A DNA stretch of 64,000 nucleotides. It comes from Adineta vaga. Its lineage: Eukaryota; Rotifera. The stretch is from positions 7,006,001 through 7,070,000 of the forward strand of contig CP075492.1 of NCBI GenBank assembly GCA_021613535.1, given 5' to 3'. Below the pieces are notes generated by a model. It was not told the DNA's origin. It did not search any database and was given only the letters and a program-made list of their open reading frames with translations. Of this stretch, positions 52,424-62,045 are shown piece by piece; the first letter of the stretch is position 1; the number at the start of each line of letters is the position of its first letter. The position numbers were made by a program, and so were the translations under genes.

Positions 52424-53596
52424 TCAATGTTTATAATCACGTTTATGTTGTGGATTTTGTCGATAACATGATTTACCATATGGACATTGAGGTTTATCAT
52501 CATCATCATCATCATTATTATTAGTAGTAATATCGTCATTCTTATTGTCTTTATCATCTTCATAATCAGAGTCACCTGGATGAGATTCTTCTGTTCTATG
52601 AGCGGGATTCTTTCGATAACATGATTTACCATATTGACAACGTGAACGAGGTTTATCATTGGATTTTTCTAAATATAAAGTCTCATTGAACGCTGAATGA
52701 TATCAATAGTATAGCGTACTTTTTTTTGGTGTAACAGAATCAAAAGTTTCTCCATTATCACTATCGATAGTGTTTGATACAGATGTTGTACCTGATGTTG
52801 ATGCTTGTTTATCTGTAAAAATATAACATTATACGATAAAATGAATCAATAAGACTTACCAAGAGTAGTTGATGATTCGTTTGTATTACTAGATTTATCT
52901 TTCTCTTCACTCACTATATGGAAAGCTCTAGATTTTGTTTTTCAGCTTATCAAGACAAAAGACTCACATTTCCGTTTAACACTAGAATTGTTTGTATTAG
53001 AAGACGAAGAAGTTGATGCTGACATCCAAGTTGGTAGTTTACGTGATTGTTTATCTACATTGATTGATTCAGATTGACTCTGAAATACAGTCGTAGAGCG
53101 ATTAAAATAAAAGTGACGAGCATACATACTGAATCTTTGTCTTGTATAGATGGTTTTAACTCAACATCGGGTTTACTATCTGCATGATTCGAAGCATGTT
53201 CATTGACACCGTTATTCGTATTTTTCGAAATACTAATACGAAAGTAAAAACTTGTTGGTAATAAACCAACTTGATCACCATCTTTCAATTCTTGTTCAAC
53301 ATCTTTCGTTAAATGTGTTGTTTTTCCATTTAATGGTCGATAAAAGACAGGATTTATATGTGTAGGTTTAATCCAAAGTGTTTCATCTTTCTTTAATACT
53401 AATTCTGCATGTTGTCGAGAAATCTTTTTATCATTACACTATCGAAATAAAGAACAATTTCTACACAAATAACTTTACAACACATGCGTGTACATACACC
53501 TAACGACGATCCACGTCCAACAATAATCTTTTCATTTTCTTTTAGAACGATACTATTACCCTCAGAGATTGGTATAAGTTCTACTTTACAGGACAT
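52424..53596 (-). CDS. APLF: APLF-like DNA-repair factor (FHA and two PBZ zinc fingers)
   Basis: Begins MSCKVELIPISEGNSIVLKE at 53596. The FHA domain carries the phosphothreonine-binding residues: IIVGRGSSLG, then NDKKISRQHAELVL in the next exon, and FYRPLNGKTTHL. A Ser/Asn-rich linker includes RKLPTWM, the conserved APLF mid-region motif. The C terminus carries two poly(ADP-ribose)-binding zinc fingers: SRCQYGKSCYRKNPAHRTEE followed by HPGD, and PQCPYGKSCYRQNPQHKRDY followed by KH. They are separated by an Asp/Asn run from (ATC)n. By family knowledge APLF binds XRCC1/XRCC4 through FHA and poly(ADP-ribose) through PBZ, supporting end joining and acting as a histone chaperone. The acidic chaperone tail after the second finger in vertebrates is absent; the protein stops right after it. 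Confidence 0.92.
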
Positions 53597-53817
53597 TTTC
53601 GTTTTGTAATTTCAATGATATGATGAAAGATATCTCTTTACAAATATAAACTCTTTTTCAAAAAAAGAAGTTGACATGATGAAACAACATAGGTTTTTTA
53701 CTTCCTTCAATAGAAATCTTCAATAGAGGGGGTATGCTACCAAATAGATGATAAAAAAGCGTCTCTTTATAAAGATTAATTTATTGATCTATTTCTGGAA
53801 AAAAAGAATCGTTACGA

Positions 53818-56012
53818 TTAGATAGCAATAAATGTCTTTCTACGATACATAACGCCCGCTACAATAGTCCAAAATAGAACTCCATATAGATGCATAATCA
53901 TCAATTGCCAATGTCGTGTTTCTTCAACTTGAAATTGTATAGGAAACATTTTTGAACAAACTTCATGACCAACATAAACAACGATAGAATTCATGCCTAA
54001 CCATAAAAATGGTTCACCCGTAAACCAATTACAAACATCGACGAGTATATAAAGTATAGTTAGAATAATAAATGCTAAACCAGCTAAAACAAGTATAAAA
54101 CTAAGTGACCAAAGATTTTTATTGATTGGTATCCAACTGTCTGATTGTCCACCTTTAGATAAAGCTAAACCAATTGATCCGCAAAGAACACCAGAGATAA
54201 TCCAATGTGCACAAACACGACGAATACGTGTCGCATGTGCAAAACTATGGCCAGCTTGAACACCAAGATAACAAAGTAATGTTCCAGTTAAAATACCCAA
54301 AAGACCTACAATAAATAAACTATTATTTCGATTATCACTGTTTCTATTCCTATACCTTCAGGATCATATGGTACATGTGTATCATACACCCTTTTACATG
54401 TGGGACCATTATCGATATGTGACCGTCTTAAAATTAATCGATCAATATATCCAGCAATTCCTAAAAACGATTGATTCAACGAATTTGAATCGATCTTCGA
54501 TTTTCTTCATTTACCTCCAGTACAATTTTCATATCGACCATAATAATGTTTTCCTCCAGGACCTAAATAACCTCTTGGACACTTCTCAAATTCTGGAATA
54601 AAAGTAATCAAAAGCCATGCTAGTGTAATTAATGCGATAAACACCCATTGTGGCCAAAAGTGAAATAATGTATTTGATAATTCTATTCGTAATTTTTGAT
54701 GAACATCATTACCTTAATGAAGACGTTTTCTTTATTAGAACTTGTACTTTTTCAATAATAAAACTTACCTATTGGCCATTCAGATGAATACGGTTCGTCT
54801 TCGGTATCATCAAAAATCAATACAACGATTGCTGCAATAAAATAGCATACTGCTAATCGTTGAAGAACTCCAAAAATACGGATATGAACCCATCGTTCAT
54901 TGCCACCTTGTAACATTAAACCTAAAACGAATAGTACTATAGTTCGTTGACATATTTTAAAGAAAATTGTTGTTTTTCGTAAATTTTTTGCTCGAAGCGA
55001 TCGTTGAGAAAGTACAATCGATACACCCATCATCCAAGTAAACCATGGGAAAACCATATCAGCCAATGTTAAACCGTTCCAAACTATGGACAAAAGAAAC
55101 AATCATGCATCAATCTTCAATATAACTTACTGGAATGCTTGAAAAACGGATAACCAGCACCTTAGAAAACAAAAGATATGCAATGAAGTAAAATAATATA
55201 CATGTATATAAAATCCTACCTCCATAGTTAACAAAAATCATCACCATTAATGAAAATCCTCGAAATGTATCCAATGAACGTAATCGTTTTGGTAGAACTT
55301 TTGTTATTCGAATAGAATTATTTGATAGTCGAGTTGATCCCACTAATGGTAATTCACTTCCTGTTGAAAGTGTATTGATAATATCATCATTTGGATCGTT
55401 AACAATTGCTGTAGAACTTTTTGGTAATGAAATAGTAAAATCTTTAGTTGATACTGATTGAAATCGATTTGGTAGTAATCGAGCACAACATGAACTTTGT
55501 GAAATACGTTGCCATAATTGAACGAATACAATAAATGCAAGTACAGTTCCCATTCCAATGATTAAAGGCAACCAATAATAACTTCCTTCTTTTGTCTGAC
55601 TTATCTTACAAGAAAATGCAGTGTCATTTTTAACTTCAAGTACATATGATGCATGTTCGGCAAATTTGTATGTGTCTATGTGACATGGTAATGTTTCATT
55701 TGTTACCGCCGAAATAACTTGAATATCTTGAGCATAGGTTGTACTAACTATCACTGTTTTATTGTCATTCGACTCTGCAACCGAATTATCCATAATTGTG
55801 AAATTACATTTTTCACACACAACTAAATTATATTGAATTTGAATTGGAAGAGAATCGATTCTATTAATGATAGTTAGATATGCTTCATCCATACTCAATG
55901 GATCTAACCAATCCTCAGTGATCTGTGTATAACCGCATGGAAGAAATGTTTGTATTATAAATATCATAATCCATAGATGATGAAATGATTTATACATTGA
56001 AGAAGTTGTCAA
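53818..56012 (-). CDS. HGSNAT: Heparan-alpha-glucosaminide N-acetyltransferase
   Basis: A lysosomal multipass enzyme that passes acetyl from cytosolic acetyl-CoA to heparan sulfate glucosamine. It starts with a signal peptide (HLWIMIFIIQTFLPCGYTQ) and a glycosylated lumenal domain with paired cysteines (VVCEKCNFTIM). A first transmembrane segment (LPLIIGMGTVLAFIVFVQL) is followed by the conserved core LRSLDTFRGFSLMVMIFVNY. A 30-bp exon (55131-55160) encodes AGYPFFKHS, which holds the expected catalytic histidine (YFKHASWNG in human). Then come WNGLTLADMVFPWFTWMMG, FGVLQRLAVCYFI, CPRGYLGPGGKHYYGRYENC, CTGGIAGYIDRLIL, YDPEGLLGILTGTLLCYLG, PINKNLWSLSFIL and MNSIVVYVGHEV. The end, YRRKTFIAI, matches YRKKIFWKI. 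Confidence 0.95.
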
Positions 56013-56420
56013 AAAAGAAGAATAAATGATTATCTAACAGCAGTCACCTTTGAAACTCGTTTATATTAAAAGAAAAAACAAACGATGGGTGCCCACCTAT
56101 TTCAAAGTCAACAATCTTCGCCCATTCTATGATATTCTTATCAGTTTCTTTTAATGCAATCGAAAAACACATTCATAGTTCTTTGAAGCAACAATGCATG
56201 GTTTATATTCTTATGATAGAAGGAAACATTAAGGCAACTGAAATGTTCTTGAATATAATACCCAAATTTATTCTTTTTCTTTCGTACAAAAACACGATGG
56301 ACAATTATTTTTGTGTGTAGAACAAGAAGAAAAGAGAGAAAGGAAACAATCTAAAAGTGCTGTTTCGCAATGATATTCTTAAACGTTAATTGGGAAAAGA
56401 AACCAAAAAAAAAATCTATT
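56013..56420. other. HGSNAT upstream region
   Basis: About 400 bp between the HGSNAT start and the TIM17 3' end. A 63-codon plus-strand frame at 56129 shows no coding character. No other feature was seen. Confidence 0.45.
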
Positions 56421-57240
56421 TCACGAGAAATTACTGGGCCCAGACGATTGTCCAGGAGAAGAACTGAAAAACTGAGGAATTGAAAGATCAACTTTGCCTT
56501 TTTCAAGATCAGGTGGAGCTTCTAAAAAATGATATTGATAAATATTCAATAGCAAAAAGAAGGAGCAAATGTTATTTTACCTTCCATTCCAGGTTGTGGC
56601 ATAAACATTTGACTATATCGATTAATCAATATACCTGTTCCTTCAATCATTGCAAGAATAAATCCACCGATGACGGCTGAGCCCAGCATTGCTCCTGGTC
56701 CCTCTAAAATCATCATACAATTTTGTAACCAAGTTCAAGCACATCCTACTTACGTCGAGCTTGTAAAACGGCTCCAGTGACTGCTCCACTAATAATCGAA
56801 TTCCATGGGTCTTCTTTCTTTCTCATATAAACAAAACTACAATCAACCAATGAGAAGATACATCCCCATGCACTAAAGGATGCTAGAAAAAAAACCAAAA
56901 CAAATATGAAGATCAAATCGTTTTGATTTTATAGAAACCATACCTCCTACACGTGGTGCTCGTTGTTTGACGGCATTCAAACTACCTAATAAACGTCGAT
57001 ATTGACCCTATAATAAAACGAAAATCAAGAATTATAAATTTAATCTTTACATGCGAAAATAAATTTACACTGGGAGCATGACGAAATCCTTTAATTGAAT
57101 GGAAGAGTGTACCACCAATTGCACCTAATGCAAATGCACCACCACAATCATCCACAATACGCCAAGGACTAAATAGAATAAAACCTATTTCATGCATTTC
57201 TTATCATTATAATTTTATCATACCAAGGTTCTCGATCCAT
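56421..57240 (-). CDS. TIMM17: Mitochondrial inner-membrane translocase subunit TIM17
   Basis: A channel subunit of the TIM23 presequence translocase. The first exon is only 17 bp of coding sequence (57240-57224), giving MDREP and a split Cys codon; joined to the next exon it reads [19 protein letters not shown], the exact family start. Then [94 protein letters not shown] and [12 protein letters not shown] follow. The four helices carry the GxxxG-type motifs of the Tim17/22/23 family. The C-terminal tail ([15 protein letters not shown] and after) is poorly conserved, as usual. The two Cys of the conserved intermembrane-space disulfide are at DDCGG and VDCSF. Confidence 0.95.
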
Positions 57241-59304
57241 TTGATTTTTGTTCTAATTATAACTGTTCATCTAAAAATAAGAACATTAAAGATTAATTAT
57301 CAGAATTCGATACAATTATCAGATCTTTAGTACATAAAACTCAATATTATCGTCAGTTCTGTTCAAAAACTGATTAGGATCATGTATGGATTTGTTCCAT
57401 TGTTTGATCAATCCGAACAATGAACATCGATTCAGTATATGAAAACAAAAATTAAATTGGAAAATATTATTATAACTAGTATTACTTATTGAAAATAATC
57501 AAAACAAGAAAAACAACTTCTCATAGAGTGAGTTTCAAAAAAGATGATGTAGATATGTTCGTAAAAAAACGATCGAATCAGAAAATAAACAACTATGTAT
57601 TTCTCTTTTACGAAGCTAAAAGTATTGATTTCAATAGATGTCACTCTTATCCGATGGGAAAGACTTCTGAATATATATATATATATACTGTCGATGTGAA
57701 GCATTGAAAACAGAATTTATCATTATTGTGCCTTACTTTTGGATATAATCTATCAGAAATTGTTTAACCATCTGAACAAAATTCGTATTTGTAGGTATCG
57801 TTGTTTTTTTAGTTTTAACGTCAGTAAATAATTGATTATAATTCATTTTATGTTTATATATTATGTAAACAATAACTATTGAAGCACTTTTCGAGAAATA
57901 ACAGAAACGCAATGTATTAATAGTTTGGAATTGTTTTGTTCACTCTCAGAAATAAAACCCAAATGTTTCTTGAATGCAATTTGTTAGAGTTTGTTCAAAA
58001 GAATTATTGATTTCTATGATTTTCTAAGCGATTCTATAGAATTTGCCTTTCATACCTTTACTTAATATTTAAATCGATTAATTTATTCATATCAACACCA
58101 GATTTCCGCAATCCCAAGTAGCTATTATCAATAATATAATTCCGAGGTTAGCATCCAAGTTCTATGGTTCAGCTGAGATACAGATAATTTCTATAAAGAT
58201 GCTCGAGATATAGATCGTCGAATTGTTTCCATGATTTGCATTAGAATTCTTGCTCTTAACTAGTACCTATTTATCTATATGTTTCCTCGATGTACAGCAT
58301 GAGATAATCTTCATGAATTAACTACTTAGAAACAATACAATGCAAAACGTTTATGAGAAAATAAGGAATAATATTGTATTGTATAAACTTGATCTACACA
58401 TTGGCTATCAGCAAGTATACATCAATGAGAAGAATATATTTCATGGAAGAAAATATTAATACTTTTGATGCTTGATTAATCTAAGTGAATATGATTGTAA
58501 TAGGTTACAGAATTATACGATGCTAAATTCTTTTTCTTACTAACATATATACCTATTGAAAAAGAACATGAAGATATGCACAGTTATATCATCAATCGCT
58601 AGATTCTACAAAATATTTGAATATATTTTTTGGAATAATCATGAAAGTATGGTTTAAAAGACAATCATGTATTGTTTGATAACTCGTAGTAAAGATCAGT
58701 TGAAATTAAGTACGTCACAGCGAGACAATATGTAAAGCTCTACAAGTAGCTGAAAGAAAATGAATTTCTATTGTATTGAAATATAGTTTTTTCATACAGC
58801 TCTAAAGCAAACTAGGATGTATATATTGAAAAATCCTGAATATAATGTTAGACCGTAGAAAGAAAAAGATTTATTATTTGTAGCACATTTTGTATCTGAA
58901 GTTCTATTATCGAAAGGTTCATCGATGCTTTTATTTTGTGATTTCATTCAAGTCATCTAACGAAGTAAACTTATAGGATGATACAATTTGAAGCTACATG
59001 CGTGCAATGTTTATTATAATTAAGCACTTTTTTTTATAGATTCGAAAGAAATAGAACGGTGATATAATATAAAATACAAAAAAAAGAAAAGTAATGAAGG
59101 ACAAATGGAGAAAAAAAGAGGAAGAGAAAAGGAAATGTAAATGCATCACGTTGTACCATTTTCTTTTCTCTTTTTTCACTAATCAACAGACCAACACTAC
59201 GTCAAGAGAAGCAACTTGTGTCTAGTTATCATTCACTTCACTCGATTCAAACGAAAAGATTGACCAAGATGATCGATTGATTTTTACCTACTCTCCGTTT
59301 ATTC
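57241..59304. other. Two-kilobase region without a recognised gene
   Basis: AT-rich DNA with a (TA)n run near 57675. Short frames at 57486-57707 on both strands overlap the run and look spurious. No repeat family, RNA gene or decayed coding region could be identified. The TIM17 and glycosyltransferase promoters lie at its two ends. Confidence 0.45.
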
Positions 59305-60672
59305 ATGCGTTTTAAAAGAGGAATTACTAGTTGTCGAACAACTAACTCTAAGAACCTAATACTTCTATTTGGACGGATAAGATTTACATTGTTATTTATC
59401 TTTTCCATTTACTGTATGCTCTCTTTTCATCGTTTAACTCACTCTATTCATTCGATATTCTATAATAAAAGAATTAATATTATAATGAAGATTTCGTTTC
59501 ATAAAACAACAGTAAATGCACTAAACAACATCAGCGTCACAGAACTCTCTGGTGAATATGAACAAACAATTCCTCTAGTAACAATAAACAAGACCATATA
59601 CAAGTATGATGTTGAGCAACTTTATTTTGCACTTACAACAAATACTAAACGAATACTGAAAACGATTCATTTTTTAAAATTCTGGGCGACACTTCCAGGT
59701 ATCAAATGTTTAATCGTTTTTGAAAAAGAAGATTTTTTGAAAAATAGAAATATTACAGAATTACTTATGCGTGAGGGCATTCCATGTCGAATAATAGTAT
59801 CAAACGTTAAATATTATGAAAAAAGATATCTTCAATTATTTCATTATGCTTGGGAAAGTCAAAATATGAATGAAAGTAATGCAATACAATGGTTTGCAGT
59901 AGGTGATGATGATACTATTTGGTTTATAGATAATCTATTAGATACACTACGGCAATATGATTCATCACAAAATATCTATTTAGGAAATATTTCTGATAGA
60001 AAACGTCAAATCATTTACCATGGTTCATTTTTTGCTTATGGAGGTGGTGGTATCTTATTGAGTCGTCCATTAACTTTATTATACTCAAAACACATTCATA
60101 AATCAAACTATTTTCTCAATACAAAAGCATATGGTGGTGATGGTATGATTGGAAAATATATTGCTGATATTTTGAAAGTAAATTTAACGGGAAACATTCA
60201 TTTTCTACAAATGGATCATTTCGGTGATATGACTGGTTATTTGGAAAGTGGTATCGATGGCTTTGTCTCATTTCATCATATGTACTCGTTATGGCAACCA
60301 TTTCCCAATAATTTTAAAAATGATATAAATAAAACAATGCATATTTTAAAAATTGGATATAATACATTTGAGAGAAATTTCTTAAAAAGATATGTGCGAT
60401 TTAATCGAAAATTGAATCAAACATTCTTATTAACACTAGGCTATTCATTTAGTATATTCAATCGAATTTTATCGATTACAGAACTCGATCAAGTCGAAAA
60501 TACATGGCATGGTACAGAAATGACATCAAGAATAAGTAGACCAAATGAACCTAACAAAATAACGTGGTATTTTCGAAATGTAACATACGAAATGTTTCAT
60601 GGTTCAAAACTATTACAAGCAATTTATCAAAATAAACAATTTCAAACTATAAATATGCTATTTATGAATTAG
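59305..60672 (+). CDS. Intronless DUF604/GT31 (Fringe-like) glycosyltransferase
   Basis: A single uninterrupted 455-codon frame in a region where almost every other gene has introns. It looks like a Golgi type II protein: a basic N terminus, a hydrophobic anchor (LLFGRIRFTLLFIFSIYCML), a stem and a catalytic domain. Motifs: WFAVGDDDTIWFIDNLLDTL with the DxD metal/sugar-nucleotide site, IYLGNISD, FFAYGGGGILLS, AYGGDGMIGKYI, HFLQMDHFGDMTGYL and FVSFHHMYSLWQPFP. The YGGGG...YGGDG...QMDxxGD...HH order matches the DUF604 branch of GT31, common in plants and fungi, better than animal Fringe. It probably adds a beta-1,3-linked sugar in the Golgi; donor and acceptor cannot be told. Lack of introns and this affinity suggest horizontal transfer or retrocopying. 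Confidence 0.78.
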   Translation: MRFKRGITSCRTTNSKNLILLFGRIRFTLLFIFSIYCMLSFHRLTHSIHSIFYNKRINIIMKISFHKTTVNALNNISVTELSGEYEQTIPLVTINKTIYKYDVEQLYFALTTNTKRILKTIHFLKFWATLPGIKCLIVFEKEDFLKNRNITELLMREGIPCRIIVSNVKYYEKRYLQLFHYAWESQNMNESNAIQWFAVGDDDTIWFIDNLLDTLRQYDSSQNIYLGNISDRKRQIIYHGSFFAYGGGGILLSRPLTLLYSKHIHKSNYFLNTKAYGGDGMIGKYIADILKVNLTGNIHFLQMDHFGDMTGYLESGIDGFVSFHHMYSLWQPFPNNFKNDINKTMHILKIGYNTFERNFLKRYVRFNRKLNQTFLLTLGYSFSIFNRILSITELDQVENTWHGTEMTSRISRPNEPNKITWYFRNVTYEMFHGSKLLQAIYQNKQFQTINMLFMN

Positions 60673-60730
60673 ATTTAGTTAAAATAATAATGATTCTATA
60701 TATGAAATCTAAAATGATGCAGTCATAATG

Positions 60731-60757
60731 CGTGAAATGCAAAGCTCGCATTTCACG
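60731..60757. terminator. Hairpin between convergent genes
   Basis: CGTGAAATGC, a 7-base loop AAAGCTC, and GCATTTCACG form a perfect 10-bp stem. It lies 60 bp after the glycosyltransferase stop and about 90 bp after the oppositely oriented small gene ends. It may mark 3' ends of one or both transcripts; that role is inferred only from position. Confidence 0.4.
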
Positions 60758-60843
60758 TCAATCTTTATTCATCGAACCATAAAAAAATACTAGTCTTTCT
60801 AAATGCAGTAATTCGCACGAATACTAATATGTCCTTCCCATAT

Positions 60844-61079
60844 TTATTCATGTGTTACCGATCTGCTTGCCCTTGCAATCACCGGAGCTCCTGCATCAGT
60901 TGCCGGTTCAGATGAATCAGTTTTCACTGCAGGAGCGTTATTTTTCTGGGCAGAGCCTGCTGTTTCTTGATTCGATTGACTGACTCTATAGTAAGTAAAG
61001 TAGAAAATTCAATGCATATGTTTTTCAAAACTCACTCTTTAGAAGATTCGTCGTTTTTATTTTTACGTGCTTCATCCAT
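60844..61079 (-). CDS. Small charged, Ala/Ser-rich protein, unidentified
   Basis: Two exons, 61079-61036 and 60985-60844, join in frame to 61 residues, starting MDEARKNKNDESSKE and ending IARASRSVTHE. The donor GTGAGT and acceptor CTATAG are good. The protein is hydrophilic and probably disordered, without signal peptide, membrane segment or cysteine. I do not recognise it. Clean splice sites and a steady frame across the junction are the support; its small size keeps confidence moderate. Confidence 0.5.
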
Positions 61080-61410
61080 TTTGATCAATACAGAAATGAT
61101 TGAGAGAGAGTGAAAGAAAAAAGACCTGACGACTTTTTCTATTTTGCTTAAAAATACACCACTATATATATATGTATATATTTAACTGAAAAAATTAAAC
61201 TAACAATCATTCGATGTGAAGCAAATCACGTGTGCTTTTTTGAAAGACAGAATGTAAAAACAAGGTTTGTGATTGTTTATACTGTAGGTTTTCTTCTTCT
61301 CTTAAAATAAGATGAAAGGATGAATGTTTATAATTATATGTCACGCAAAGAAATTACAGGTGAAAATCGGATTCGTCTACATTCGTTTATGAATGAATCC
61401 AACGACAAAA
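61080..61410. other. Intergenic, no gene seen
   Basis: AT-rich spacer with a (TA)n run near 61165. Probably the promoter of the small gene at 61079. Confidence 0.4.
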
Positions 61411-61439
61411 CGATAGAAAATAGTTTAAGATAATAATTC

Positions 61440-61895
61440 AAAATTTCCATATGATTCGATGATATCTGTTCTTGCATTTCAATAAGATCATTTTTCCAAG
61501 ATTTTTGTGTTTCGTCATCAATCTTATGCTCTCACGAATTTTTTCTGCATTTTCAATAAACAAATATCTAATCGTTCATTGCATTTAATAACTAAATCAA
61601 ATTCTTTATTATCAACTAAACTCGAAATTTTTACAATACTTTCACGTGCAAGAGATCGAATAGTTTTAACATTTTCTCGATTGAATAAATCATCATTATC
61701 AAGCATTTCTATTGCCATATACTCAATATGTCTACCATTATTGACTAATGCTTGTAATAATTCTCTATATCCTTCAGCTCCGGGTATAGTTGTTTTCTTT
61801 CGTAATATAGAAGCAAAATAAACTAATAAATCTTCAAGAAGAAAATGATAAAAATCGAATAGAACAAAAAGAAAAAGAACGCACTGATTTACTAA
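61440..61895 (-). pseudogene. Unidentified helical-protein exon(s), reading frame interrupted
   Basis: On the minus strand a frame opens after a CAG acceptor near 61885 and runs through FYHFLLEDLLVYFASILRKK, IPGAEGYRELLQALVNNGRH, EYMAIEMLDNDDLFN and LVIKCNERLDICLLKMQKKF, ending in TAA at 61524. Another frame then reads on with coding-like sequence, HKIDDETQKSWKNDLIEMQE, down to about 61410. Either an unrecognised splice site or a small frameshift near 61520-61535 separates the two. The content is amphipathic-helical (armadillo- or coiled-coil-like), with no recognised family. It may be the remnant of a longer gene. Confidence 0.4.
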
Positions 61896-62045
61896 TCCAT
61901 AAAATTTTATATTATTGTCGATAATCTTTTTTCTTTGTATGTCAATGAAATAGAAAAGAAAAGATAATAATGAAAATACTCATGTTATAACATTATTCAT
62001 TTTTTTTAACAACCTGAAGGAGAGCACTCGAAAAAGAGAATAACA

